Shown here: one piece after another, positions 8,399 through 17,336 of the stretch
Layout: every line of letters begins with the position of its first letter
How positions within the stretch are numbered: the first letter of the stretch is position 1
Origin: Bacillus sp. ISL-51
Lineage (GTDB): Bacteria > Bacillota > Bacilli > Bacillales > Bacillaceae
Assembly (NCBI RefSeq): GCF_018613535.1
Contig: NZ_JAGGQB010000002.1
Span: forward strand, 124,001 to 188,000
DNA: 64,000 nucleotides
Reading direction: 5' to 3'
The notes under the pieces: model-generated
The model's input: the letters and a program-made list of their open reading frames with translations, nothing else
The model's database searches: none
What the model was told of the DNA's origin: nothing
Translations under genes and position numbers: made by a program

Positions 8399-9139
8399 AT
8401 GTTACCGCTCGCACACATTGAAACGATAAAACAGTTAAAGGATAAGTCTCTGTTTTTTTGGATGATTATATTACCCATTGTGTCCATCATATTGTTGATT
8501 GAGCTTTTTACGACAGACAGTACTGACAAAACTTTAGTAGCTTCTCAATCTGTAACCGGCATGAGCGTATTCTTTTCCACATTCATTATTATCTCCATCG
8601 TTATAAGTTTTGTAAAGGATCGGGAAAAAGGAATTGTATCAAGACTAGCAAGTACACCTTTAAAGCCTTATAACTTCTTCTTGGGAAAAAGTATCCCTTT
8701 TTTAGTGATAACTTTTATGCAAATTCTTCTCCTGTCCGTTCTAGGAATATTTCTGTATGATATTGAAATTAATAATTTTCTGGCGTATCTGTGGGTTGTT
8801 GTGTTGATATCTTTACTAGTTACATCCTGGGGAGTTGCTGTTTCAGTCTTTGCAAAGACTGAAAATACAGGTTTGGTCATGACTAATGTTATGGCATTAG
8901 GTACCGCAGTTGTATGTGGTTTATGGACCCCTTACGAACAATTACCAAGCTACCTTCAAACCATTGGAATGCTCTTTCCCCAGTACTGGGCGCATCAGGG
9001 GTTAATTCAATCGGTCTCGACGATATCTGGAGGAGAAAGTCTAATATGGGTAACACTTGTTGTACTGGGCTATACAATATTAGGATTTATAGTTTCTCTA
9101 ATTGGATACAGACATTACATTAAAATGGCAAGAAATTAA
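8399..9139 (+). CDS. ABC-2 type permease
   Basis: A 246-residue membrane protein with about six transmembrane segments, including FFWMIILPIVSIILLIEL near the N-terminus and LVVLGYTILGFIVSLI at the C-terminus. The SFVKDREKGIVSRLASTPLKPYNFFLGK segment is the conserved cytoplasmic coupling region of ABC-2 permeases. It is shorter than two-domain exporters, so it must dimerise. GGGGGAA precedes the ATG. It is the last gene of the cassette; no clear terminator follows within the 170 bp before the cypD terminator. Confidence 0.92.
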   Translation: MLPLAHIETIKQLKDKSLFFWMIILPIVSIILLIELFTTDSTDKTLVASQSVTGMSVFFSTFIIISIVISFVKDREKGIVSRLASTPLKPYNFFLGKSIPFLVITFMQILLLSVLGIFLYDIEINNFLAYLWVVVLISLLVTSWGVAVSVFAKTENTGLVMTNVMALGTAVVCGLWTPYEQLPSYLQTIGMLFPQYWAHQGLIQSVSTISGGESLIWVTLVVLGYTILGFIVSLIGYRHYIKMARN

Positions 9140-9312
9140 ACCGCTGTGGAATCGAGATTATAAAAAAGTGAGAAAGATGCACTTAGAAGATTAGTATCAC
9201 GCTACTTTAATATTGGCGAAAAAAGCAACAAGGATTGTCATTTGATGAAACCAGTTCATATTTCTTTTCACTAAAAAATTTGCAATTCAACTAACACCTG
9301 CATCACAAAAGC

Positions 9313-9335
9313 AAAAAGGCTGGATTTCTCCAGCC
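9313..9335 (-). terminator. Terminator of cypD
   Basis: Arms GGCTGGA (9318-9324) and TCCAGCC (9329-9335) around TTTC, followed on the minus strand by five T. It lies 20 bases after the cypD stop codon. Confidence 0.9.
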
Positions 9336-9354
9336 CGAAACGCTAAGATTGTCC

Positions 9355-12300
9355 TTAAATTCCAGCCCAGACATCTTTCGCGTAGATGCCCTTTGTTTGG
9401 AGGTCTCCAAGCCACTCTTTCGCAGCCTGCTCATCTGCCCCATGGACCGATTGATACGCTTTTTGCAGCGTTTCCTCTACATCAGGCGCCATTTTGCTGC
9501 CGTCGCCGCATACGTAAAGATGCCCTCCCCGGTCAAGGATAGAAATTAATTCCTCGGCATTCTCCGCCATTAAGTGCTGTACATACGTTTTAGGAATGCC
9601 CTCCTTCCTGGAAAAAGCCGTATGGAGCGTTACGATTCCTTCTTTTTCATATGCTTCTAGCTCGTCCCGGTAAATAAAATCGTTATCGTTTCTGCATCCA
9701 AAATACAAATGAGCTTCACCAAGCGCCTTTCCTTCCCGCTTCAATGCCGCCCGTGCCTGCAAGAAACCGCGGAATGGGGCAACACCGGTCCCCGGGCCGA
9801 CCATGATGATCGGTGTTGCGGGATCTTTCGGAAGCTGAAAGCGGGTTTCCGGCGTACGGACAAACATGATAATATCATCCCCCGCCTTACGGTCTGCCAA
9901 GTAATTCGAAGCGACTCCGCGATATTCTCCCAAGCCGCTCCATGCAGGGCCGCGAACGACGCCGACTGTAATTGAAGCTTGTTCCGGATTTTGCCGCGGT
10001 GAGCTTGAGATCGAGTAATACCGCGGTTTCAGCGGGCGCAGCAGCTCCAGGAACCGTTCAAACGGAAGCTCACACGCTTCATATTTTTCAAGAAGATCGA
10101 GCATCGAAATGCGTGATTTCAATATTTGTTCCTGATAAACACCCTCCTCCAGAAGATCTTCTAATTCACGTTTATGCGGAGGACAAACCGTATAGGCAGC
10201 AAGTTCCCGGATTTGAGCCCTTGTCGCCGCTTCCTGCACCTCGATGCTATAGCTCAAAAGGTCGTGTAAACTGACCGGCCGATCCAGCGGAAGATGGGAT
10301 GCGCTCTGTCCGCTTGCCGTCAGGAGCACTTGGTCATTCCCATTTAAGCCGAATCTGCGGAGAATCCTGCTGATTTGTTCCCTGCTGTTAACAGGCAGCA
10401 CCCCAAGGTGATCCCCCTCTTGATAAGCAGCCTCTTTCGGCAAAGTGATTTCAATATGCCTGGTGCTTCGGCCGCTATCGGCCGCCTGAAGCTCCCGGTT
10501 TTCCGCCACAGCTGCATAAACCGCTTCATACGACCGGGCTAAAGGAGAACCGCCCAGCCCGCTGACGAACTGAAGGCTCAGCGTACTTCGTTCCTTTTCA
10601 GCATTTTCATTAAGCTTGAGACCGAACGTTTTCATCGCGTCTTTCCACATGCTCCGTTTCCACTCATCGAGCTGGCCTTCGAAATCACCGCTTACATCAC
10701 CCTCCCCGCGGGGAGAAAAGCGTTCCGCTCCCTTTTGGGCAAGCTTTTCATCAATCAATCTCGGCACATCTTGATATGTGGCGGCCCAATTATGATCACC
10801 GCAGCCAAAAACAGCATATTGAACACCCGCCAGTTCACCTTGCTGGATTTCTTCCAGCCATTGAACGAATTGTCCCGCGTTGCTCGGGGGCTTTCCGTTA
10901 TAAGAGGATGTGATGATCAACAGCGCTCCTTCTTTCGGCAGTTTCTCAATCCGATCGTTAAGCGGAGCTGTTTCAGTCCGGACGCCGTGCATACTGGCAG
11001 TATCGGCAAGTTCCCTCGCAACGCCTTCTGCGGTTCCTGTATCAGAACCGTAAAGAATCAGCAAAGGACGATTATTGAGCCCGATAATCGAAGTGCCTTT
11101 CTTTTCTGTTTTCTCCTGCTGAACATCCGGCGTTTCTTTTTCAGCCGTCAGGACAGCCGCACGAACGGCCTCCCTGTTTCGGGGCTGCACTCGGATGTTA
11201 AAATCACCCGGCTTGAGCGTTAATGTTTGTTTAATATTCAATTCATAATCCGTATGGTCAATAAATGTAAATTGCTGAAGAATCATGCCCAGCACGAGCG
11301 TTGCCTCATGAAGGGCAAATTGCATGCCGATACATGCCCGCTGGCCGTTACCGAACGGTTTGTAGGCGTGATGCGGCACTTGATCCGGATGTTCAAACCG
11401 CTCCGGATAAAAATCTTCCGCATTGTCTCCCCAAGCGTCTTTGTCTCGGTGAAGCTGAGGGATTAAAACGGAAATTCTGTCTTTTGTCGAGATTGGATAT
11501 TTCCCCCCGATCACTGTGTCTTCCTTTGGATAAAGGCTGAATGCCGGAGCCGTCGGCCATAAGCGCAATGCCTCATTTAAAATCATTCGGATATATGTAA
11601 GCTCCAGTACTTGTTTATATGAAGGAACAGGATCTGTTAATACCCGGTCAACTTCTTCATAGGCTTTTTTCAAGGTATCAGGGTTTTTTAATAAAAAATA
11701 GATCGCAAAGGAAAGCAGGCCGCTCGTTGTTTCATGACCTGCGATTAAAAATGTGATGATTTGAAACCGGATATTTTCATCATCCAGTTTCTCTCCTGTT
11801 TCCGGGTCTTCCACATTCAGCATACGGGCAAGCAGGTCTTTTTCATCCTGACGGCCATTGGACTTACGCTCCGCAATAATACTGTCAACCAACGAAAACA
11901 TGTTTTGAATATCATGATGAAATTGGCGCTTCGTCCTGATCATGAGCTTATCTTGAAAGTCGAGGCGCTGCATTTGATGCATCGCTTCATCAAGCGCGCG
12001 CACCATGCTGTTGATAAACGGGTGAGGCGTCTCTCTGTAATAACTGTTAAATCGATAATTAAATCCGCACAAACCGATCGTGTCTAATGTCAGCCGGGTC
12101 ATATCAGCGGGCACGTCAACAACCTCATCAGGGTTAAGCCGGCCCCATTTTTGAATCAGCTGAACCGCAATATCAGTCATCATGGAATGATACTCTTTCA
12201 TCGCACGCTGACTGAAGGTGGGCATAAGGATATTGTGCGCTTTTCTCCAGTTAGGCTCGTGCGTCCAGCTTGTAAATAATCCGTCTCCTGCAAAAGCACG

Positions 12301-12540
12301 GACTTTTTCCAAAGCGCCTTCAATACTTTTATCAAAGCGGGATTCATCGCAGACCTCGGCTACCAATTCATGGCCGGAAACAACGATGGTGGTGCCGGCC
12401 GGCGTATGCAGCTGAAAAATGGGGCCCTGCTCTTCCGCCAGTTTGATAAGCGACAGAGTCGGCCTGTCTTTATCAATTAACGGAAGATTTCCGAGCGGAC
12501 CGAACGTTTTCGGCTGCGGAATCGGACTTGTTTCCCTCAT
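9355..12540 (-). CDS. cypD: Bifunctional cytochrome P450/NADPH-P450 reductase CypD (CYP102 family)
   Basis: A self-sufficient fatty acid hydroxylase of 1061 residues. The N-terminal haem domain (1-470) has the oxygen-binding [10 protein letters not shown] motif (about 265) and the haem-ligand loop [10 protein letters not shown] with its cysteine near residue 401. A flavodoxin domain follows ([16 protein letters not shown], about 490-640), then an FAD/NADPH reductase domain ([36 protein letters not shown]) ending in the typical DVWAGI tail. Such enzymes hydroxylate medium- and long-chain fatty acids at subterminal positions, with NADPH electrons passed through FAD and FMN. The start at 12540 (MRETSPIPQ) has AAAGGGTG upstream; an in-frame start three codons earlier is possible. 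It is monocistronic. Confidence 0.97.
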   Translation of the reverse strand: MRETSPIPQPKTFGPLGNLPLIDKDRPTLSLIKLAEEQGPIFQLHTPAGTTIVVSGHELVAEVCDESRFDKSIEGALEKVRAFAGDGLFTSWTHEPNWRKAHNILMPTFSQRAMKEYHSMMTDIAVQLIQKWGRLNPDEVVDVPADMTRLTLDTIGLCGFNYRFNSYYRETPHPFINSMVRALDEAMHQMQRLDFQDKLMIRTKRQFHHDIQNMFSLVDSIIAERKSNGRQDEKDLLARMLNVEDPETGEKLDDENIRFQIITFLIAGHETTSGLLSFAIYFLLKNPDTLKKAYEEVDRVLTDPVPSYKQVLELTYIRMILNEALRLWPTAPAFSLYPKEDTVIGGKYPISTKDRISVLIPQLHRDKDAWGDNAEDFYPERFEHPDQVPHHAYKPFGNGQRACIGMQFALHEATLVLGMILQQFTFIDHTDYELNIKQTLTLKPGDFNIRVQPRNREAVRAAVLTAEKETPDVQQEKTEKKGTSIIGLNNRPLLILYGSDTGTAEGVARELADTASMHGVRTETAPLNDRIEKLPKEGALLIITSSYNGKPPSNAGQFVQWLEEIQQGELAGVQYAVFGCGDHNWAATYQDVPRLIDEKLAQKGAERFSPRGEGDVSGDFEGQLDEWKRSMWKDAMKTFGLKLNENAEKERSTLSLQFVSGLGGSPLARSYEAVYAAVAENRELQAADSGRSTRHIEITLPKEAAYQEGDHLGVLPVNSREQISRILRRFGLNGNDQVLLTASGQSASHLPLDRPVSLHDLLSYSIEVQEAATRAQIRELAAYTVCPPHKRELEDLLEEGVYQEQILKSRISMLDLLEKYEACELPFERFLELLRPLKPRYYSISSSPRQNPEQASITVGVVRGPAWSGLGEYRGVASNYLADRKAGDDIIMFVRTPETRFQLPKDPATPIIMVGPGTGVAPFRGFLQARAALKREGKALGEAHLYFGCRNDNDFIYRDELEAYEKEGIVTLHTAFSRKEGIPKTYVQHLMAENAEELISILDRGGHLYVCGDGSKMAPDVEETLQKAYQSVHGADEQAAKEWLGDLQTKGIYAKDVWAGI

Positions 12541-12701
12541 CAAAAACACCCTTTCTGAAGTTTAATGCCTTCCTTTACACTACAGTGCCCTTTAACTCCT
12601 GCGATTATCCGCCTCCGTGGATAATTCCCCGATTGACGGATGATCGCAGTTTTTTCTATACTTGAAAGGTTGTCAAATACGCAAATAAGGTGAGTTCACA
12701 T

Positions 12702-13772
12702 ATGGATTTTGAAATCAAGTTTTTATCTTTTTATGTCATCCAAGTCGAAGGAAAAGACGAACAGGCGAACAAGCAGTTCAAACACTTTCAGACACTGGAT
12801 ACGGAAGAATTTGAAGAAAGCGAGCTGAAGGATTTTCTAGACGGCGAATTGAAAAAAATCGTCAAACGGAAAGCCGACCGGCACCCTCAATCCGAGCAGG
12901 TTCCGACAAAAATCGGCCATTTTATCGCGGAGCCCGGCCATGAGCTTGATTCAAATCCGAATTATAACCTCTTCAACCGCGCCCGGCTTGCGGATACAAA
13001 GGAAGCATTTATTGAAGTAAGCGAGCAGTTCGTCCGCACTTATCTCGATACGAGCGCGGTCCGCGGCGGCGTTTTTATCGTGGCATCAGCCGTGCCTCGC
13101 AAATATTTTGAGGACAAATTCGTCTTTATGATGAAATGCGATTTCGAGCCGAAAGTCGCCCGCATCTCAGACACAGCGTCTCTTATCAAAAAGGTCGAGA
13201 TGGCCATCACGACGAAAAATATGAAAAGCATCCAATACCCGTATATGCCGGAAGAAGGAATGACCGAGGAGCACGAGCTGAAAATTCACCAATCCTCCCA
13301 CGCCCGGTATTTTGAGGACTTTCTCAAATTTGTCGAATACGGTGAATCCATGCCGGAAATCATGAAAAACCAAGTCATGAATATGGTGCAGGAGCACGTG
13401 TACGAAACGTTTGAAGATAACAGCGAAGAGCTCCAGCAGTTTGAGCACGACATTGAAATTTGGGAAGCGAGCGAAAAGCGGGAAATCCAGGAACGCCTCG
13501 ACACCCATCAAGTCATTGAAGCCTCTGCGCAAATCATCGAGCACTCACCGGAAGCCGAGCTGAAAATGAAAGTCGGAGAAACGGAGATTAAAGGATTGCT
13601 AGCCGATTTCGGCGATTCGATTCATCTCGCAAAAGTAAACGGGCGTTACGTCGCGCTGATTGAAGCAGAAACGATTTCGTTTGAGAAGGGCAGTTCGCCG
13701 GTGGAATTTCATAAACCGGAGGGGCTGCATGAGGTGATTGAGCGGATTCGAACCAAAACAGTACAAGATTGA
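12702..13772 (+). CDS. yetN: YetN, conserved protein of unknown function (DUF3900-like)
   Basis: A soluble, acidic 356-residue protein matching the length of B. subtilis YetN as I recall it. No catalytic motif is visible. The N-terminal part contains VIQVEGKDEQANKQFKHF and a VFIVASAVPRKYFEDKFVFMM strand-rich block; the second half is charged and partly helical (FEDNSEELQQFEHDIE). The ATG at 12702 is preceded by AAGGTGAG; a GTG four codons earlier lies inside that ribosome binding site and is unlikely. It stands alone between cypD and a strong terminator. Confidence 0.85.
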   Translation: MDFEIKFLSFYVIQVEGKDEQANKQFKHFQTLDTEEFEESELKDFLDGELKKIVKRKADRHPQSEQVPTKIGHFIAEPGHELDSNPNYNLFNRARLADTKEAFIEVSEQFVRTYLDTSAVRGGVFIVASAVPRKYFEDKFVFMMKCDFEPKVARISDTASLIKKVEMAITTKNMKSIQYPYMPEEGMTEEHELKIHQSSHARYFEDFLKFVEYGESMPEIMKNQVMNMVQEHVYETFEDNSEELQQFEHDIEIWEASEKREIQERLDTHQVIEASAQIIEHSPEAELKMKVGETEIKGLLADFGDSIHLAKVNGRYVALIEAETISFEKGSSPVEFHKPEGLHEVIERIRTKTVQD

Positions 13773-13773
13773 C

Positions 13774-13810
13774 CAAAGTCCAGACACCATGTTCTGGACT
13801 TTGTTTTTTT
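13774..13810 (+). terminator. Terminator of yetN
   Basis: Perfect 11-bp arms CAAAGTCCAGA (13774-13784) and TCTGGACTTTG (13793-13803), then seven T. It begins directly after the yetN stop codon. Confidence 0.94.
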
Positions 13811-13965
13811 AATAAGGCTCTTTCAGCAAATCGCAGCACTCCCCGATGATCTCCTGCACGCCAGGTTCACCCCGTATCTCGCGGCGGACAATTTCAGATG
13901 ACGGTTCCTGCACCTTTAAGGCCCGCTCCGCCCGTTTGTCAGCAAAATCTCCGGTATCATGCACT
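13809..13965 (-). pseudogene. 3' stub of a leftward gene, probably yetM
   Basis: On the minus strand about 50 codons read as clean coding sequence (DFADKRAERALKVQE ... IIGECCDLLKEPY) to a TAA stop at 13809-13811. No start codon or ribosome binding site precedes it; the coding character ends near 13965, where a rightward stub begins. In B. subtilis the order is yetJ-yetK-yetL-yetM-yetN with yetL and yetM divergent, so the left stub should be the end of yetM, a flavin monooxygenase. I cannot verify the family from so short a tail. Confidence 0.55.
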
Positions 13966-14046
13966 CATGAAGAAAAAACAGCCTTTACAAAAATGCTGGA
14001 GGGGCTGTTTGACAAGCTGATGCTGTTTTCTGACGGCAGACAGTAA
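13966..14046 (+). pseudogene. 3' stub of a rightward gene, probably yetL (MarR regulator)
   Basis: About 25 codons (HEEKTAFTKMLEGLFDKLML, then FSDGRQ and TAA at 14044) resemble the last helix of a MarR-type repressor. There is no start or ribosome binding site of its own. By synteny with yetL it is the remaining end of the divergent partner of the stub on the left. A single deletion covering both promoters and both N-terminal halves explains the pair. Confidence 0.5.
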
Positions 14047-14076
14047 AAGGCGCCCCTTAACAAGGGCGCCTTTTAC
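14043..14076. terminator. Bidirectional terminator between the yetL stub and yetJ
   Basis: Thirteen-base arms GTAAAAGGCGCCC (14043-14055) and GGGCGCCTTTTAC (14064-14076) around an 8-base loop, with T-runs on both strands. It ends yetJ from the right and the yetL stub from the left. Confidence 0.9.
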
Positions 14077-14078
14077 GA

Positions 14079-14723
14079 TTAATCATCACTATTCAAAATC
14101 CCGAAAAACCGAAGCAGGTTAATAAACAGGTTGATAAAGTCGATGTAGAGTGTCAATGCCATCAAGGGAATCATATCTGCCGTGATGTTCCGGTGTTTGA
14201 TCTGGTTCAAATCGTACAAGATGTACAATGAAAATACAATCGTTCCGATCACGGAATATGCCATCATGGCGGCGGAATTCAGCGGGCTGAAGATATTAAA
14301 GATTCCCACCGCGATAAGTGCGATGACCGCGACAAGCAAAAAGGACCATAAAAACGATAAATCCTTTTTCGCCTTAGCTCCGATCGTGCCGAGCACCGCA
14401 AAAATCACAAATGAGGAACCGAACGCTTCCAATACGACATAAGCGCCCGCTGCGGACGCGTAATGGCTGATAATCGGAAACAGCGTCATTCCTGAAATGA
14501 AAGCGAATGTAAAAACAAACGCATATCCGACAGCTTTTTTTCTGCGCAGCCAAAATGCGGCGATGATCATGACCACCTCTAAGACCGACAGAGGCAGCAT
14601 CAATGCCGGCGGAATGAATTGGCCGATATATAGACCGATTGTCGCAATAAGCAGCGTAAATACAAAAACCGTTAAGATGCGCTGCATAATAGATTGTTTA
14701 CTCTCATAAGCAGTAGCTTGCAT
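14079..14723 (-). CDS. yetJ: BAX inhibitor-1 family pH-sensitive calcium leak channel YetJ
   Basis: A 214-residue protein with seven hydrophobic segments, the TMBIM/BI-1 fold. Two aspartates fall at positions 171 (LYDLNQIK) and 195 (YIDFINLF); these are the pair that forms the pH-dependent gate in the solved B. subtilis YetJ structure. The length and the FGILNSDD-type tail agree with that protein. The start at 14723 has GGGAGGAC eight bases upstream. It is probably monocistronic. Confidence 0.95.
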   Translation of the reverse strand: MQATAYESKQSIMQRILTVFVFTLLIATIGLYIGQFIPPALMLPLSVLEVVMIIAAFWLRRKKAVGYAFVFTFAFISGMTLFPIISHYASAAGAYVVLEAFGSSFVIFAVLGTIGAKAKKDLSFLWSFLLVAVIALIAVGIFNIFSPLNSAAMMAYSVIGTIVFSLYILYDLNQIKHRNITADMIPLMALTLYIDFINLFINLLRFFGILNSDD

Positions 14724-14814
14724 GTCAAATGTCCTCCCAAAAAATGATCGTTATAGGTCTATTATAAATAAAATGGGAGAAATTTGTATGATTTTAAGAA
14801 GATTTTAAGGATAT

Positions 14815-15135
14815 TCAGGCCTGCCGTTTCGCTGCACACTCCTGTATGTTCATAAAATCATGCAGCTTTTTCGTCAGTCCGCCGTGCCCGAATCTGATAC
14901 TCGTCTCCTGTCCGGGTGCTTTCACAAAGTCCAGAAACGCCAGCACATAAAGGCGCCTAACAGGAATGGGAATGATGCCCGCATCATAAAACCAGCCGTC
15001 AATCGTATTCAGCACTCCTTTATTAATTCCGTATTGCTTCGTGCACCAATGCAGAAAGCGCACTTCAGGCAGGTGCAGATGCCGGCTCTTTGGAAAGGAC
15101 TGTATGAATGCTTCATATAAACCGCCTCCTGTCAT
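14815..15135 (-). CDS. Hypothetical protein downstream of yezD
   Basis: A 106-residue frame that I do not recognise. It has a plausible globular composition (WFYDAGIIPIPVRRLYVL, FLDFVKAPG) and no membrane segment or signal peptide. ATG 15135 is 13 bases after the yezD stop and lacks a good ribosome binding site. The strong AGGAGG nearby lies inside codons 3-4, ahead of an out-of-frame ATG that opens only a short frame. Either the gene is translated by coupling to yezD, or its 5' end is damaged. Treat it as a possible small second cistron. Confidence 0.5.
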   Translation of the reverse strand: MTGGGLYEAFIQSFPKSRHLHLPEVRFLHWCTKQYGINKGVLNTIDGWFYDAGIIPIPVRRLYVLAFLDFVKAPGQETSIRFGHGGLTKKLHDFMNIQECAAKRQA

Positions 15136-15147
15136 TGATTTTTCGCA

Positions 15148-15324
15148 TTATGATCGCTTTGCTTCCTTGCTCTTCAGGGAAAAACGGTATTTTTCCACTT
15201 TATCAATTTGTGTAACTTGGGAATTATGAACCGTGATCTGAACAGTTCCAAAATCAATGGTTTCCAGCGCACTGATAATTTTTTCAATCACCTGCGGATC
15301 AACGTTTGCTTTGGATGTCATCAT
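15148..15324 (-). CDS. yezD: YezD family small protein (DUF2292)
   Basis: A 58-residue protein starting at ATG 15324 behind AAGGGGGAGC. The body (VIEKIISALETIDFGTVQIT, then VHNSQVTQIDKVEKYRF) matches the YezD/DUF2292 pattern of a short beta hairpin ending in a basic tail. Homologues are often found beside sulfur-assimilation genes, but none is present here. The leader contains an imperfect 15-bp palindrome at 15338-15352 that matches the Fur/PerR consensus at only 11 of 14 positions, and a better inverted repeat, TATTCT-N4-AGAATA, further upstream. Function is unknown. Confidence 0.75.
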   Translation of the reverse strand: MMTSKANVDPQVIEKIISALETIDFGTVQITVHNSQVTQIDKVEKYRFSLKSKEAKRS

Positions 15325-15452
15325 GCTCCCCCTTTGCTGATCATAATCATTAGGATTTTTAATTCATACTATTCTCATAAGAATAATAATATTACTTTCC
15401 AATCGAGAAATCAATATCGTTCTAACAATTTTCTGAATGTTTTATTCCATAC

Positions 15453-15492
15453 AAAAAAGGCATATCATCCTCATAACAAGAGATGATATGCC
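15453..15492 (-). terminator. Terminator of yetI
   Basis: Eleven-base arms GGCATATCATC (15459-15469) and GATGATATGCC (15482-15492), followed on the minus strand by six T. It starts eight bases after the yetI stop. Confidence 0.9.
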
Positions 15493-15500
15493 CTTCATTT

Positions 15501-16364
15501 CTATTGCAGTTCCTCAATAATACATCTGACGCCCATACTGGCCAGCGCCTGCTCCAGCGTTCCGTAGGTTTGGTATTCGGAAAAATCCAGCCCCAATTGG
15601 ATGGATGTCTGCGCCACGTCAGGACGGATTCCGGAAAAGATGGTTATGATGCCAAGCAGAAATAATGTTTTAGACAGCGTATACAACTGCTGCGCCACCA
15701 TTGTATCCACAATCGGCACACCGGACAGGTCAATCACAAGGCTTGTGAGCCGTTTTGAGACGCAGTTTTCCGGCACCGTATCCAAAATGATGCGCGCGCG
15801 TCTCGTATCAATCGCGCCAATGAGCGGCAAAACGCCAATGTTATCGGCGATTGAAATGACCGGGCATCCCAATTCTGAAATCAGCTCCTGCTGGGATGAC
15901 AGTCTCGATATCATTAATTTTTGGTACTGCTCGGTAAAATCGGTGATTAATTGATCAAATGAGCTGTTCACGAGATGATTCCATCGGCGGGCGTCTTCCT
16001 TTGTGACAATGTCCTCTTGGTCATCCATAAAACAGGTGACCGCATCCCAAAAAACGGTTCGTGAATTGCCGATCGCTTCTACAACCTCGTGAACCTGCGC
16101 ATCCTGCTCCACCCTGCTTTTCGCCACTGTTGCCGCCCATTTTTCCTTATTGTTTTGAAATACGGCCGGATCATCTAAAAAAGCGCTCGCAATGGTTGTA
16201 TTCGTAAATGTATGCTGCTCGATTAACAGCTCCTTCATTTCCGGGCTTAATTGATCGGGAGAGTAAAACCGCCCTCTCAGCTTCCGTCTCAGCTTGAGCC
16301 AGCTTTCAGTCAGCTCGGCCGAATGTTTGATAATATAATGATGAAGTAATTGGTCTTTGTTCAA
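15501..16364 (-). CDS. yetI: RsbR-like STAS-domain protein YetI
   Basis: A 287-residue protein. An N-terminal helical, globin-like sensor half (1-155) is followed by a C-terminal STAS domain (about 165-280) with VIDLSGVPIVDTMVAQQLY and IFSGIRPDVAQTSIQLGLDF, which are hallmarks of RsbR-type stressosome proteins. The threonine in VDTMVA corresponds to a phosphorylation site of RsbR. The gene starts with TTG at 16364 behind AGAGGAG. A stressosome or sigma-B input role is inferred from domain layout; it is not one of the main rsbR paralogues. Confidence 0.83.
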   Translation of the reverse strand: MNKDQLLHHYIIKHSAELTESWLKLRRKLRGRFYSPDQLSPEMKELLIEQHTFTNTTIASAFLDDPAVFQNNKEKWAATVAKSRVEQDAQVHEVVEAIGNSRTVFWDAVTCFMDDQEDIVTKEDARRWNHLVNSSFDQLITDFTEQYQKLMISRLSSQQELISELGCPVISIADNIGVLPLIGAIDTRRARIILDTVPENCVSKRLTSLVIDLSGVPIVDTMVAQQLYTLSKTLFLLGIITIFSGIRPDVAQTSIQLGLDFSEYQTYGTLEQALASMGVRCIIEELQ

Positions 16365-16525
16365 ATGACGTCTCCTCTTTCACGCGTTTGTCCTATTTTT
16401 AAATTATAAATCGGAATCGCCAATCATACTAGGGGAAATGGAGGTGAGTCAACACATTGAGGACAATCGGTTGCTTTTTTCGTTTGCAGGATACACTATA
16501 AAGAGAAAACAAGGAGGTCTATATG

Positions 16526-16888
16526 ATGATTAAAAAAATCGCTACAGTCGCCGTTTACACTGATGATCAGCAAAAAGCAAAGACATTCTGGACAGAAAAA
16601 GCAGGGTTTGAGGTCGTGACTGAGCATCCGATGGGCCCGAATGCATTCTGGCTTGAAGTAGCGCCAAAGGGTGCTGATACTCATTTGGTCATCTATCCGA
16701 AAGCGATGATGAAAGGGTCAGAACATATGAAAGCTTCTATCGTATTTGAGTGCGAGGATGTCTTTGCTGCGTACGAACAAATGAAAAAGAACGGCGTTAC
16801 ATTTTTAGAGGAACCGAAACAAATGGAGTGGGGCACCTTCGTTCAATTTACAGACGAAGACGGCAATGTCTTCCTGCTGAAAGCGTAA
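16526..16888 (+). CDS. yetH: Glyoxalase/VOC superfamily protein YetH
   Basis: A 120-residue VOC-fold protein: two beta-alpha-beta-beta-beta repeats, with VAVYTDDQQKAKTFWTEKAGF at the start of repeat one and FVQFTDEDGNVFLLKA as the closing strand. Single-domain members of this family bind a metal in a dimer and include dioxygenases, isomerases and antibiotic-binding proteins; the substrate here is unknown. AAGGAGG lies at 16511-16517. ATG 16526 is at optimal distance, while the adjacent ATG 16523 is rather close. Confidence 0.87.
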   Translation: MIKKIATVAVYTDDQQKAKTFWTEKAGFEVVTEHPMGPNAFWLEVAPKGADTHLVIYPKAMMKGSEHMKASIVFECEDVFAAYEQMKKNGVTFLEEPKQMEWGTFVQFTDEDGNVFLLKA

Positions 16889-16907
16889 CACATGGCCGTC
16901 ATGTTCA

Positions 16908-16937
16908 TTGACTTTGAGAATCATTTTCATTTACAAT
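16908..16937 (+). promoter_or_regulatory. hmoA promoter with overlapping Fur box
   Basis: TTGACT (16908-16913), 18 bases, TACAAT (16932-16937). The spacer carries TGAGAATCATTTTCA (16915-16929), which matches the 7-1-7 Fur consensus TGATAATNATTATCA at 12 of 14 scored positions. Repressor binding here would block polymerase. Fur control of hmoA is established in B. subtilis. Confidence 0.85.
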
Positions 16938-16971
16938 ATATGAAGCGAGAAAAAGATTGGAGAGATTTCAT

Positions 16972-17298
16972 ATGTTCGTGCAATTAAGAAAAATGACCGT
17001 AAAAGAAGGACATGCCGACAAAGTCATAGAACGCTTCAGCTCAGAAGGCGTAATCGAAAAGCAAGAAGGGTTGGTAGACGTGACGGTGCTTGAGAAAAAA
17101 GTCCGCCGCGGCGATGAAGAAGTTGTCGTGATGATCCGCTGGGAATCTGAAGACCACTGGAAGCAATGGGAAAAAAGCGAGGACCACATTGCAGCCCATA
17201 AAGCAAATCAAGGCAAGCCTAAGCCTGATTACATGCTGGGAACAGATGTCGGCATGTATCATGTGAGAGCCGTAAAAAAAGGCATTCATGAGAAATAA
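16972..17298 (+). CDS. hmoA: Haem-degrading monooxygenase HmoA (YetG)
   Basis: A 108-residue ABM-fold protein closely resembling B. subtilis HmoA (VQLRKMTVKEGHADKVIERF at the N-terminus, then VVMIRWESEDHWKQWEKSEDH). These small dimeric enzymes open the haem ring and release iron. The start at 16972 is behind GGAGAG; an upstream in-frame ATG at 16957 would sit before the ribosome binding site and is rejected. The Fur box just upstream supports a role in iron supply. Confidence 0.93.
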   Translation: MFVQLRKMTVKEGHADKVIERFSSEGVIEKQEGLVDVTVLEKKVRRGDEEVVVMIRWESEDHWKQWEKSEDHIAAHKANQGKPKPDYMLGTDVGMYHVRAVKKGIHEK

Positions 17299-17336
17299 AA
17301 AAGAGCTTTTGCCGACAGGGCAAAGCTCTTTTTACT
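17299..17336. terminator. Bidirectional terminator between hmoA and yetF
   Basis: A near-perfect hairpin with arms AAGAGCTTTTGCC and GGCAAAGCTCTT around a short loop, T-rich on both sides. It serves the two convergent genes and overlaps the yetF stop codon. Confidence 0.88.

Noticed and set aside
6400..9300. Direct repeats flanking the ABC cassette as insertion marks
   Set aside because: Only short chance similarities were seen between the two borders; no target-site duplication or att core could be supported.
15338..15352. Fur box before yezD
   Set aside because: Three of 14 scored positions mismatch the consensus, unlike the clear box at hmoA, so I did not list it as a feature.
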